A DNA stretch of 64,000 bases. It comes from Candidatus Bandiella woodruffii (GTDB taxonomy: Bacteria > Pseudomonadota > Alphaproteobacteria > Rickettsiales > Midichloriaceae). Location: contig NZ_CP110820.1 in the NCBI RefSeq assembly GCF_034359465.1, positions 310,001 through 374,000 on the forward strand, given 5' to 3'. The notes beneath the pieces are model-generated. The model ran no database searches. It was not told the DNA's origin and was given only the letters and a program-made list of their open reading frames with translations. Positions 36,380-46,338 of this stretch are shown here, piece after piece; position 1 is the stretch's first letter, and every line of letters begins with the position of its first letter. The position numbers and the translations under genes were made by a program.

Positions 36380-36939
36380 TTATTTAGAGTCTGTGTTATC
36401 ATGGCTTGCCATAACACCAAAAATCTCAATAGTATGTCGTATGGTTATTGCGATATTCAGAATTCTGATTAAATGCTTTTGATTATTGTGTTCGATTTCA
36501 ACTATATCTCCAAGCTCTAACAACATGTATGATACGGGTAAAATAAAGTAATACATAACTCTCTCAAAAATTACATTTTCCATAATTTTATTAACCATAT
36601 CTTTGGCTTGCGCCTCTTGAAGAACGATCGGGATGTTTAGATTTTTGTGATTCTTGTTATGTGTGTTGTTGTCTTGTGCATAAACATTGGTGATAACAAA
36701 CGCATGTTCTTGCTTTATGTAATGCAAACAAGCTCTTTAAATCATTTGACTTTTGCTCACGGTTTGAAGATACATGCTACTTTTACCATTGTCCAATAGT
36801 ACTACATCTTCACAGTTGATTTTATGGACACTTTTATTTTCTCTAGGAATGAATCTGATCACACCATCTGAATCTGCCACATCAAAAAATATAAACTCCT
36901 CAGGTCTTCGATTATACTTTTTGCGGTTGTATGTGCTAG
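36380..36939 (-). pseudogene. GTA 'megatron' (gp15-type) tail protein, later segment with in-frame stop
   Basis: One frame with a TAA at 36737-36739. Before the stop: RRPEEFIFFDVADSDGVIRF; after it: NIPIVLQEAQAKDMVNKIM and YFILPVSYMLLELGDIVEIE. The pattern (G.IRFRPR, then PLVL...A..LA...L, then FxLP...L.LEPGDVV) is the C-terminal part of GTA baseplate proteins. The 5' part adjoins IS6 copy 4. Probably the same ancestral gene as the stump at 14528. Confidence 0.58.
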
Positions 36940-37771
36940 GGTTCTGTCGCATCTGTTGAAACACATAAGAATTTTTGATATTCTGAAAGAAATAGTTGCT
37001 GGTAATAATGTTTAAAGTAGACCCAAAATTAATGAAGTATTTTAAGAACCATGAATATGGCGCAGAAATCATTATGGTATCGCTGTATATGAAAGGAAGA
37101 TATTCTTTAAGTTACAGAGAGATAGAAGAGATAGGCGGGTTGAGAGGACTCAACATAGATCACGCCACTCTACAAAGATGGGTAGTAAAGTTTATGCCAA
37201 TACTTGAAGGAAGATTCAGAAAAAGAAAAAAGCCAGTCAACGGCAGCTGGAGAATGGACGAGACATATATCAAGGTTAAAGGTAAATGGGTCTATTTGTA
37301 TAGAGCAGTTGATAAATACGGGGATACCATAGATTTTATGCTAAGAGCAAAAAGAGATAAAAGGGCAGCTAAAGCGTTTTTCAGGAAAGCAATTAAATCT
37401 AGTGGCCAGCCTATAAAGGTTAATATAGATAAAAGTGGCTCTAATACTTCTGCTTTGAATTCGATCAATAAGCCATTATCTAAAGAAGACCAAATAGAAA
37501 TTAGGCATAACAAATATCTAAACAATAGGATAGAAGGCGATCACAGATTTGTAAAGAAACGAACTAGACCGATGCTTGGTTTCAAATCCTTTAGAAGTGC
37601 CGCCAGGACTATTGCAGGAATAGAGCTCTTGCACATGATTAAAAAAGGACAACTTGCTGACAATGACAATTATAATTCTGACTTTGATAAATTTCTTTCA
37701 CTAACTGCTTAATGGAAAAATATACAAATAATTTGAAAGTTTTTGCATCATATTACAGATGCGACAGAGCC
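36940..37771 (+). mobile_element. IS6-type element, copy 4 (832 bp)
   Basis: Complete. Its right flank CCTATAAT (37772-37779) is the reverse complement of the right flank of copy 5 (ATTATAGG, 41537-41544): the two halves of one original 8-bp target duplication now separated by inversion. Confidence 0.94.
37008..37712 (+). CDS. IS6 family transposase (copy 4)
   Basis: Intact 234-residue enzyme, identical in the key motifs to copy 1. Confidence 0.93.
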   Translation: MFKVDPKLMKYFKNHEYGAEIIMVSLYMKGRYSLSYREIEEIGGLRGLNIDHATLQRWVVKFMPILEGRFRKRKKPVNGSWRMDETYIKVKGKWVYLYRAVDKYGDTIDFMLRAKRDKRAAKAFFRKAIKSSGQPIKVNIDKSGSNTSALNSINKPLSKEDQIEIRHNKYLNNRIEGDHRFVKKRTRPMLGFKSFRSAARTIAGIELLHMIKKGQLADNDNYNSDFDKFLSLTA

Positions 37772-38754
37772 CCTATAATTTGTTTCACTTTTATAATATT
37801 TTTTTCGGCGACGCTTTGAGCTTTTATCTTTCCCTCTTCTATTATTCTTTTTAGATACTCTTCGTCAGATAATATTGTTAGTGCAGTTCTGTTTATAGGG
37901 CATATTTTTTCCATTATAGCATGTGACAGTATATCCTTAAACTCTGCACTCTTCATATCCTTAAATTGCGCAGTTGCAGTTTTGGTTTCAATGTTTTTAA
38001 TACCACAGTATATATCGATAAGATTAGATATCTCAGGCCTGTTAATAGGGTCATAAGTAATGCCCTCGATATCATCTGTTTTGGCTTTTCGAATTTTTTT
38101 TACAATTAAATTCTCATCATCAGACATATTAATTCTGGAAAAATCAGAGACATCTGATTTACTCATTTTTTTGCTTGCATCCCTTAAACTCATGATCCTT
38201 TTGACTTTATCATCAATCACAGGCGCTGGCATTGTAAAAAAATCTACACCCATTTTTCTGTTGAAGGAGATTGCAATATCCCTAGCAAGTTCTATATGCT
38301 GCTTTTGGTCTTCACCAACTGGCACTAAATCTGCATTGTAAAGCAAAATATCAGCGGCCATCAATACCGGGTATGCATACAAACCCAAATTTGCTGTTTC
38401 CTTATCTTTGCCAGCCTTATCCTTGAATTGAGTCATTCTGTTCAACCAACCCATTTGAGTAAAGCAACTCAATATCCACGCAAGCTCAGCATGTCCAGAT
38501 ACCATAGACTGTTGAAATATCGCAACTTTGGCTGGATCTAAACCAGCGGCTATGTAAAGAGCAATATTATATCTGATGCTTTTTCTTAACTGTATGGGGT
38601 CAAACTTTGTAGTAAGTGAGTGCAAATCCACGATGCAAAATAAGCAATCGTAAACATTCTGCATCTCAACCCAACTTTTAATCGCTCCAAGGTAGTTACC
38701 AATGGTAATATTACCAGTAGGTTGTATACCAGAAAACACCCTTTTTTTATTCAT
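37753..38754 (-). CDS. trpS: Tryptophan--tRNA ligase with IS-encoded last residues
   Basis: Class I synthetase: [18 protein letters not shown] (HIGH-equivalent TIGN) at the N-terminus and KKMSKSDVS (KMSKS). 333 residues. The last codons, LSHL and the stop, come from the terminus of the adjoining IS6-type copy. Joining across the split target repeat gives the likely original ending IIGAFTQ-stop at 41537 onward, so only the final three residues changed and the enzyme is probably active. Start overlaps the glyA stop (ATGA). Confidence 0.93.
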   Translation of the reverse strand: MNKKRVFSGIQPTGNITIGNYLGAIKSWVEMQNVYDCLFCIVDLHSLTTKFDPIQLRKSIRYNIALYIAAGLDPAKVAIFQQSMVSGHAELAWILSCFTQMGWLNRMTQFKDKAGKDKETANLGLYAYPVLMAADILLYNADLVPVGEDQKQHIELARDIAISFNRKMGVDFFTMPAPVIDDKVKRIMSLRDASKKMSKSDVSDFSRINMSDDENLIVKKIRKAKTDDIEGITYDPINRPEISNLIDIYCGIKNIETKTATAQFKDMKSAEFKDILSHAIMEKICPINRTALTILSDEEYLKRIIEEGKIKAQSVAEKNIIKVKQIIGALSHL

Positions 38755-40013
38755 ATGTATATCGGGAACTTATTGCATAATACATGCACTTTTTGTAACA
38801 CCGCATTTTCTATGTAACTGTTATCATTAGGATTGGTAACAAGGTAGTCTAATACATCTGCGATTAAATTGCCAACCAACATAAACTCATTCTCCTTGAA
38901 CCCTCTGGTGGTTGCGGATGGCGTTCCCAACCTAATGCCTGAAGTGACAAATGGTTTCTCGGTGTCAAATGGAATGGTATTTTTATTGCATGTAAGCCCA
39001 GCTTTTTCCAAACTTTCATCTGCTGCTTTTCCACTAAGCCCCTTATTTCTTAGATCAACAAGTAGTAAATGAGTATCTGTGCCCCCCGTCAGTATGTTAT
39101 AGCCTCTTGACATCAGTGTGTCTGCCAAACACTTAGCGTTTAAAAGCACTTGTCTTATATACTCTTTATATGAAGGCTGGAGTGCTTCTTTGAAAGCAAC
39201 TGCTTTAGCAGCAATAATATGCATAAGTGGGCCGCCTTGTAACCCGGGGAAAACCGCAGAATCTATCTTTTTTGCAATATCAGCATCATTGGTGAGTATA
39301 ATCCCTCCCCTTGGGCCACGCAGTGTTTTATGAGTTGTTGAGGTGACAGCATGTGCATATTTTAGCGGATTTTGATGAAACCCAGCAGCTATAATTCCTG
39401 CGATGTGGGCCATATCCACAAGTAAATAAGCACCCACTTCATCAGCGATTTCTCTGAACTTTTGGAAGTCAATTTTTCTTGGATATGCTGAACCTCCAGC
39501 GATAATAAGTTTGGGTTTTACGTTCTTTACAATTTTGGCAACTTCTTCGTAATTTAGTTCATATGTATTGCGGTCTACGGAGTAATGGTTGATTTCGAAC
39601 CATTTGCCAGCAATATTAACTTTTGAGCCATGAGTCAGGTGCCCACCACAATCTAAAGATAGACTGACAACTTTGTCACCAGGATTCAATAACGCCAAAA
39701 AAACAGCTTGATTCGCCTGAGAGCCAGAATGCGGCTGTACGTTAGCAAAATTCGCACTGAATAATTCCTTAAGCCTATCCCTTGCAACATCCTCAACTGC
39801 ATCAACAAATTCACACCCACCATAATATCTTTTGCCTGGGTATCCTTCCGCATATTTATTAGTTAATATGGAACCTTGAGCCTCCAGCACTGCTTTGCTT
39901 ACAATGTTTTCAGATGCAATCAGCTCTATAGTTTTTTGCTCTCTGTCTAACTCTGCATTGATGTAAGAATGAATGGCTTCGTCAGACGCTTTTAAATTTA
40001 TATTAAAGAAAAT
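38751..40013 (-). CDS. glyA: Serine hydroxymethyltransferase, apparently with an ATT start
   Basis: PLP enzyme making glycine and methylene-THF. Motifs: [36 protein letters not shown], the PLP lysine in [14 protein letters not shown] and [13 protein letters not shown]. The homology runs upstream of the first ATG-type codon (39890) through [17 protein letters not shown]. In that region there is no ATG, GTG or TTG before a TAA; an ATT at 40011-40013 sits where Met is expected, two bases after GGAGG, giving a normal 420 residues. tRNA-Leu lies 20 bases upstream on the same strand. Confidence 0.9.
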   Translation of the reverse strand: MFFNINLKASDEAIHSYINAELDREQKTIELIASENIVSKAVLEAQGSILTNKYAEGYPGKRYYGGCEFVDAVEDVARDRLKELFSANFANVQPHSGSQANQAVFLALLNPGDKVVSLSLDCGGHLTHGSKVNIAGKWFEINHYSVDRNTYELNYEEVAKIVKNVKPKLIIAGGSAYPRKIDFQKFREIADEVGAYLLVDMAHIAGIIAAGFHQNPLKYAHAVTSTTHKTLRGPRGGIILTNDADIAKKIDSAVFPGLQGGPLMHIIAAKAVAFKEALQPSYKEYIRQVLLNAKCLADTLMSRGYNILTGGTDTHLLLVDLRNKGLSGKAADESLEKAGLTCNKNTIPFDTEKPFVTSGIRLGTPSATTRGFKENEFMLVGNLIADVLDYLVTNPNDNSYIENAVLQKVHVLCNKFPIYI

Positions 40014-40033
40014 ATCCTCCGATTAAAACCCAA

Positions 40034-40119
40034 TGGTACCCGCGGCCGGACTTGAACCGGCAAGGGATTGCTCCCCACGGATTTTAAGTCCGTTATGTCT
40101 ACCATTCCATCACGCGGGC
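40034..40119 (-). tRNA. tRNA-Leu (UAA)
   Basis: Eighty-six bases with acceptor stem GCCCGCG/CGCGGGT, anticodon arm ACGGACTTAAAATCCGT (anticodon TAA), a long variable arm (type II tRNA) around GGGGAGCAATCCC, T arm GCCGGTTCAAGTCCGGC and an encoded CCA. The long variable arm and anticodon fix the identity as leucine. Confidence 0.93.
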
Positions 40120-40194
40120 ATGACCTAAAAGCATTATCCCTATTAAGAATATTTTTTCAACTACTTTTTTCATTCTGTACAAGTTCACAACATA

Positions 40195-40325
40195 TTCGAG
40201 TATTAACGAGGGCATAAGGAGCGTATAAAAGTACGCAACTGAATACGAAGTCCGAAATATGACAACGCTAATTCTTAAAGTTAGCGGAGTATATATCTCG
40301 TACTTTTAAAAATTAGCGTAGCTTA
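40195..40325 (-). repeat. Palindromic intergenic repeat, copy 2 (diverged)
   Basis: Read on the minus strand it aligns with 17312-17428: TCCGCTAACTTTAAGAATT, then a CTCCTTATGCCCTCG segment. A further degenerate arm is at 40304-40325 (TTAAAAATTAGCG). No gene is seen here. Confidence 0.45.
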
Positions 40326-40336
40326 TATTCCAATTT

Positions 40337-40638
40337 TTATTTCCCCTTGTTGGGTCCATCTTGACCTTTTTGCGCATATTTCCCAACAAATGTATCGTTA
40401 CTCTTTGTGTCAGATGGCTCGCTTAAGGTGTCATAAAACAAATCACCATCTTTGTCCAACACACCCTCTTCCATTACAGTGCCATCATTGTTTTTTTCAT
40501 CCTCAAAATACATGTCATCCGTAGGATCATAACCTGTCGATTCACTGGATGTTACTACCTTTTGGTTTTTTGGAATCACTTTGCCATAGGTTGGACTTTT
40601 GGGATTATCGTCAATGTCTTGATAATCCTTATTATTTA
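40337..40638 (-). pseudogene. C-terminal acidic tail of an unrecognised protein, cut by IS DNA
   Basis: A frame open from the IS edge for about 100 codons, very rich in Asp, Glu, Ser and Gly (SSESTGYDPTDDMYFEDE, VGKYAQKGQDGPNKGK at the end). Such acidic low-complexity tails occur in secretion-system VirB6-type and surface proteins of Rickettsiales, but nothing here is diagnostic. A GTG at 40579 gives an 80-residue product. Confidence 0.4.
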
Positions 40639-40704
40639 GATAATGTCGTCATGAGATTTTAAGCCAAAGAGATAAACATCTAATCTGAATTGCGGCAAGG
40701 AAAG
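40639..40704 (-). mobile_element. IS5-type element, 66-bp end fragment
   Basis: Matches the terminal 66 bases of the IS5/IS427-type element (GATAATGTCGTCATGAG onward) and is cut by IS6-type copy 5 within the last codons of the transposase. Confidence 0.88.
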
Positions 40705-41536
40705 GGCTCTGTCGCATCTGTAATATGATGCAAAAACTTTCAAATTATTTGTATATTTTTCCATTAAGCAGTTAGTGAAAGAAATTTATCAAAGTCAGAA
40801 TTATAATTGTCATTGTCAGCAAGTTGTCCTTTTTTAATCATGTGCAAGAGCTCTATTCCTGCAATAGTCCTGGCGGCACTTCTAAAGGATTTGAAACCAA
40901 GCATCGGTCTAGTTCGTTTCTTTACAAATCTGTGATCGCCTTCTATCCTATTGTTTAGATATTTGTTATGCCTAATTTCTATTTGGTCTTCTTTAGATAA
41001 TGGCTTATTGATCGAATTCAAAGCAGAAGTATTAGAGCCACTTTTATCTATATTAACCTTTATAGGCTGGCCACTAGATTTAATTGCTTTCCTGAAAAAC
41101 GCTTTAGCTGCCCTTTTATCTCTTTTTGCTCTTAGCATAAAATCTATGGTATCCCCGTATTTATCAACTGCTCTATACAAATAGACCCATTTACCTTTAA
41201 CCTTGATATATGTCTCGTCCATTCTCCAGCTGCCGTTGACTGGCTTTTTTCTTTTTCTGAATCTTCCTTCAAGTATTGGCATAAACTTTACTACCCATCT
41301 TTGTAGAGTGGCGTGATCTATGTTGAGTCCTCTCAACCCGCCTATCTCTTCTATCTCTCTGTAACTTAAAGAATATCTTCCTTTCATATACAGCGATACC
41401 ATAATGATTTCTGCGCCATATTCATGGTTCTTAAAATACTTCATTAATTTTGGGTCTACTTTAAACATTATTACCAGCAACTATTTCTTTCAGAATATCA
41501 AAAATTCTTATGTGTTTCAACAGATGCGACAGAACC
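40705..41536 (-). mobile_element. IS6-type element, copy 5 (832 bp)
   Basis: Complete, inverted to copy 4. Right flank ATTATAGG continues into GGCATTCACTCAATAA, which supplies the lost end of trpS. Confidence 0.94.
40764..41468 (-). CDS. IS6 family transposase (copy 5)
   Basis: Intact 234-residue enzyme as in copy 1. Confidence 0.93.
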   Translation of the reverse strand: MFKVDPKLMKYFKNHEYGAEIIMVSLYMKGRYSLSYREIEEIGGLRGLNIDHATLQRWVVKFMPILEGRFRKRKKPVNGSWRMDETYIKVKGKWVYLYRAVDKYGDTIDFMLRAKRDKRAAKAFFRKAIKSSGQPIKVNIDKSGSNTSALNSINKPLSKEDQIEIRHNKYLNNRIEGDHRFVKKRTRPMLGFKSFRSAARTIAGIELLHMIKKGQLADNDNYNSDFDKFLSLTA

Positions 41537-41763
41537 ATTATAGGGGCATTCACTCAATAAACACCGCATACTAATCAGTCATATCCCTGGCTTTTTTGAG
41601 GGTATCTGTCGTCCATATATTTTCCAATTCTCAATTTTACTTGAGGTACACTCCCCCTTTTTTTACTTAGTTGGCAATCTATAATTGAGGTTTTTAGCAT
41701 TTGTGTTGCTGAAATTTTGTTATATACTGTCAATTAACAAATAATTATTATAACCTATATCCT

Positions 41764-43566
41764 ATGGATGATTTTGGGAATAGCTTCAGAAATTTTGTTT
41801 TGGCAGTATTTCTAGGAGCTGTGCTGCTTTTGCTTAGTTTGTATATATCAGGGATTATTTTGACATTTTTGGAATACAAACAATTGACCGAAGATTTTGC
41901 TTTATCCATAAAACCAATTGAGACATTAATAGAATTGGTTGAATTTTGGATTATTAATTACAGTACGATTGATTTGCAGTATGATAACTATTTTGTAGCT
42001 AGAGTTATAGGTTCTATATTGGGACCGTTAGTTATTATAGGATGGTGCACTTTTCATTATAAATCAGCCATTTATGCACTTAGACCATATAAAAAGAAAG
42101 AAGCTGTGCATGGAGATGCAAGATGGGCAACAGAAGAAGACATAAAAAAAGCAAGATTAAGAGTGAAAAAAGGAATGCTATTGGGGCGGGATAGCAAAGG
42201 CTTTCTTGTGGCAGACGGATATCAACACACATTGCTTTTCGCTCCAACCGGTTCTGGTAAAGGGGTTGGGTTTGTAATTCCTAATCTACTTTATTGGGAA
42301 GATTCTGTGGTGGTGCATGACATCAAGTTAGAGAACTATGAATTAACTTCTGGTTGGCGTAAGAAAATGGGGTAGCAAGTGTTCGTATGGAGCCCTGCAA
42401 ACCCAGATGGAAATACTCATTGTTATAACCCTATTGACTGGATAAGCAATAAACCTGGTCAAATGGTGGACGATGTTCAAAAAATAGCAAGTCTTATCAT
42501 GCCAGAAAAGGAGTTTTGGAATAATGAAGCTCGATCACTCTTTGTGGGGGTGGTGCTGTATCTGCTAGCTGATAAAAACAAGGTTAAGTCATTTGGAGAA
42601 GTTGTAAGAACTATGCGTAGCGATGACGTTGTGTATAATTTAGCGGTTGTGCTTGACACCATGGGAAATGAAATACACCCTGTGGCGTATATGAATATAG
42701 CTGCGTTTTTGCAAAAAGCAGATAAAGAAAGGTCTGGCGTAATCTCAACGATGAACTCAAACTTAGAACTTTGGTCTAATCCGCTGATTGACACAGCAAC
42801 CGCATCAAGCGACTTTAGTGTATTGGATTTTAAGAAAAAACTAACAACAGTGTACGTAGGGCTGACTCCAGATAACCTCAAGAGGTTACAGCCTTTAATG
42901 CAGGTGTTTTATCAGCAGGCAACGGAATTTTTCTCCAGAAAACTCCCAAGCGATGATGAACCATATGGTGTGATGTTTATGATGGATGAGTTTCCAACGC
43001 TTGGAAAAATGGAGCAGTTCATGACAGGTATCGCTTACTTTCGTGGGTACCATGTAAGGTTGTTTTTGATTATACAAGATACGCAGCAGCTAAAAGGAAT
43101 ATATGAAGAGCATGGAATGAACTCATTTTTATCAAACTCAACATATAGGATTACTTTCGCTGCTAATAACTATGAAACCGCGAATTTAATTTCACAACTA
43201 TGTGGTAACAAAACAGTTGAGCAAATTTCACAAAACAAACCAAAGTTTTTGGATTTCAACCCAGCTTCCAGGTCTCTTAGTGTTTCAAATACACAAAGGG
43301 CTTTGCTTCTTCCGCAAGAAGTAATAAACTTGCCTAGAGATGAGCAGATACTTTTAATTGAATCCAGCCCTCCTATAAAATCGCAAAAAATCAAATACTA
43401 CGAGGACTCCATGTTTAAGAAAAGGTTATTAAAACCAACTACAATTCCTCAACAAGAACCTTTTGATATAAATAAATTCAGGCAGAGTATGACGTCCAAT
43501 AAAAACAAAGCGCAATCTACGGAAAAAGAGCAGGAGACTTTAAGTATTGAGAGTGAAAACAGCTAA
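41764..43566 (+). pseudogene. virD4: Type IV secretion coupling protein VirD4 with an in-frame amber codon
   Basis: VirD4 is the membrane ATPase that feeds substrates to the vir-type T4SS. Part one (41764-42375, 203 aa) has the two N-terminal membrane segments, GDARWATEEDI and Walker A LLFAPTGSGKGVGFVIPN; the TAG at 42373-42375 falls inside GWRKKMG-stop-QVFVWSPANPDG, where homologues have a residue such as Gln or Glu. The same frame continues to 43566 with MFMMDEFPTLGKM (Walker B) and the C-terminal charged tail. Nothing else is damaged, so the lesion is a single substitution. Unless suppressed, the ATPase domain is cut off. A downstream start at 42379 lacks Walker A. Confidence 0.87.
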
Positions 43567-43573
43567 GAGAGAA

Positions 43574-45004
43574 ATGGAGATAGAACAACTTTTAAAAAGG
43601 GTTACTGGCATTGCGGATAACTCAGAAAACGTTAGAGAAGGGTTTGCTTTTTTTGCGCTTTCTGGTTCTCAGAATGATGGACTGGATTACATTGAGCATG
43701 CCATTAAAAATGGAGCTAAATTTGTGATTTTGGATCAAAACGCAACATTACCAAAAAAATATGATGGTGCTGTTGAGTTTATTAAAGTTGATAACCCAAG
43801 AAGCTATATTAGTTTGGCTTCCTCAATATTTTATAAGGAAAAACCTCAATATATTGTTGCTGTTACTGGGACAAATGGCAAAACCTCTGTAGCAAATTTT
43901 TTTCAGCAAATCTGCGATTTAACAGGATATAAAAGCGCATCTATTGGAACTCTTGGTGTCATCACTTCAGAACAACAATATGAGGCCAAAGATCAACCGT
44001 CATTAACGTCGCCCTGTGCCATAGAGTTGCATGAAATTTTGCATAACTTAAGCAACAGCTCATACACGCATGCATCGATAGAAGCATCCAGTCATGGCTT
44101 GCGCCAACACAGGCTTGATCATGTAAATTTTCAAGCCGCAGGGTTTACAAACTTAACCCAAGATCATTTAGATTACCATGGCACTATGGAAGAATATTTT
44201 GCTGCTAAGTTACGATTGTTTGACGAGGTTTTAAAACCCGGAAGCTATGCAGTTTTAAATGCTGACACCAATGAGTTCCAACGCATGAAAGACATCTGCA
44301 ACAGTCGCTCAATCAAAGTACTGGATTATGGCAAAAAGGCAAAAGAGTTGCAAATTGTATCTTCTTCTGGTGTTTTGGAAGTTCAAGTTTTCGGCCAAAA
44401 GTATAAATTACAACCAACTGTTAAAGGGGAATTTCAGTTGTATAACATTTTGTGTTCTACAGGACTAGCAGCGGCTTGCGAACTGCCAGTCAATAAGATT
44501 TTAGATGCACTAAACGATCTAAAAGCAGCAAAAGGACGTTTAGAACTAGTTGCAAAACATAATGGTGCTGATGTTTATGTGGACTATGCACATACCCCAG
44601 ATTCTCTCCAAACTATATTGACAACCTTGCGTCAGATATGTAAAGGAGAACTGCATGTGCTTTTTGGTTGTGGAGGTAATAGAGATGCTACGAAAAGACC
44701 TATTATGGGAGAAATTGCAAGTAGATGCGCAGATCATATCATCATAACAGACGATAACCCACGAAAAGAACATTCGGATGCCATCAGAAAGGAAATTATG
44801 GCTGCTTGTAATAATGGTGTTGAAATTGAGGGCAGAGCTAATGCCATAGAATACGCAATGAGCCATTTAAAAGAGAATGATATATTGGTGATTGCTGGAA
44901 AGGGACATGAAAATTATCAATTGATAGGAAACAGCCAAACATATTTCAGCGATTTTGATGAAGTTCTAAAAATCTCAACTAGAGGCTCTAGCAAATTAGC
45001 ATAA
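43574..45004 (+). CDS. murE: UDP-MurNAc-L-Ala-D-Glu:meso-DAP ligase MurE
   Basis: 476 residues from the ATG at 43574 (preceded by AGAGAGAA), with the ATP loop AVTGTNGKTS, HASIEASSHGL, LTQDHLDYHGT and, near the C-terminus, DNPRKE, the motif that marks ligases using meso-diaminopimelate rather than lysine. This ties peptidoglycan to the dap operon at 10.7-14.3 kb. It begins seven bases after virD4. Confidence 0.93.
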   Translation: MEIEQLLKRVTGIADNSENVREGFAFFALSGSQNDGLDYIEHAIKNGAKFVILDQNATLPKKYDGAVEFIKVDNPRSYISLASSIFYKEKPQYIVAVTGTNGKTSVANFFQQICDLTGYKSASIGTLGVITSEQQYEAKDQPSLTSPCAIELHEILHNLSNSSYTHASIEASSHGLRQHRLDHVNFQAAGFTNLTQDHLDYHGTMEEYFAAKLRLFDEVLKPGSYAVLNADTNEFQRMKDICNSRSIKVLDYGKKAKELQIVSSSGVLEVQVFGQKYKLQPTVKGEFQLYNILCSTGLAAACELPVNKILDALNDLKAAKGRLELVAKHNGADVYVDYAHTPDSLQTILTTLRQICKGELHVLFGCGGNRDATKRPIMGEIASRCADHIIITDDNPRKEHSDAIRKEIMAACNNGVEIEGRANAIEYAMSHLKENDILVIAGKGHENYQLIGNSQTYFSDFDEVLKISTRGSSKLA

Positions 45005-45034
45005 AAGTCACACTATTTATTTGATAGAAACCTA

Positions 45035-45868
45035 GATAGTGTCGTCATGAGATTTGTGGTATAATATGAAAGAAAAGATAAATCAGGAGTAAAAATGGAT
45101 TTAGGGCTACATAGGCATGATATAACAGATAATATGTGGGATTTGATAAAGGATCATTTGCCAGGAAGGGAGGGTACGTGGGGAGGTTTGGCACATAATA
45201 ACAGAAGATTCATTAACGCAGTATTTTGGATATTAAGAACAGGTTCTCCCTGGAGAGATTTGCCTTCAGAATATGGAGGATGGAAAAATACACATAAAAG
45301 ATTTTGCAGATGGAGAGACAAAAGGATATGGGAGGCTTTATTGGAGATATTTGTGAAAGAACCTGATATGGAATGGTTAATGATAGACGCAAGTCATAGT
45401 AAAGTGCATCCACATGCTTCAGGTGCAAAAGGCGGCAATCAAGATATGAGTCGTACAAAAGGGGGCTCAATACAAAGATTCACCTTGCCGTGGATTCACA
45501 TGGTATGCCACTCAAAGTTATTATCACAAAAGGCTCAGAAGCTGATTGCAAGCAGGCTGTTAATCTTATTGAAGAGATGAAAGCTGAGTACTTACTAGCC
45601 GACAGAGGGTACGATGTTAATTACATAATTGACCATGCCCAAGAATTGGGCATGAGAGTTGTTATTCCTCCTAAAAAGAACAGAATCACCCAGAGAAAAT
45701 ACGATAAAGATTTATATAAAATAAGGCATATTGTAGAAAACACCTTTCTTCATCTTAAAAGATGGAGGGGAATTGCAACCAGATATGCTAAAAATTCAGC
45801 TTCTTTCCTTGCCGCAATTCAGATTAGATGCTTATCTCTTTGGCTTAAAATCTCATGACGACATTATC
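45035..45868 (+). mobile_element. IS5/IS427-type element, copy 3 (834 bp)
   Basis: Complete and flanked by TA on both sides; removing it gives CCTAGTGATATA, so the target was CTAG with a TA duplication. It lies 30 bases beyond murE. Confidence 0.93.
45095..45858 (+). CDS. IS5 family transposase, two overlapping frames (copy 3)
   Basis: ORF A 45095-45580, ORF B 45490-45858, with the same -1 shift site and active-site residues as copy 1. Confidence 0.88.
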
Positions 45869-45885
45869 TAGTGATATATACCACA

Positions 45886-46338
45886 TTAACTTGAAGAGTT
45901 GGCAAAATGGTTAGTAGTAATTGTCTGAAAATTATCTGTTATTAAAGTTCGCATCTTTTCCTTATACTTAGGAATTTTGTCAAAGAAATCATGTAATGAG
46001 TTGCTAAAAGCCTCAAAATCAGGATAAAATCTGTTATTGGTGACAATAGAGTGCATAAACTTCCATAATCGTTCTATAGGGTTGAGATTGGGGCTGTATG
46101 GTGGTAAAAATATCAACTCTATCTTGCTATTTTCTAGATACGCTTTAACTTTTCCAGACCTATGGTAACCAGCATTGTCACAGATTAGGTATATTTTGTT
46201 TTTATCTTGGTTTTCTTGTTCCAGTTTCTTCAGAAATTCAATTATGCAATCACCGTTAACCTTGAGATTATCTGTGGTTACTACCTTAAAACTTTTTTTG
46301 GTAAAAGTGATGGCTTCGAGGTGTGAAGTGACTGCCAT
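45886..46338 (-). pseudogene. IS630 family transposase, C-terminal part
   Basis: 150 residues of the DDE_3 domain: KIYLICDNAGYHRSGKV (second Asp) and FLPPYSPNLNPIERLWKFMH (Glu). The N-terminal helix-turn-helix and first catalytic Asp are missing, so the gene is a remnant. Confidence 0.8.

Noticed and set aside
42373-42375. Genome-wide recoding of TAG as an amino acid
   Set aside because: Other genes in the window, such as traC and the first ORF of the IS1-type element, use TAG as a normal stop.
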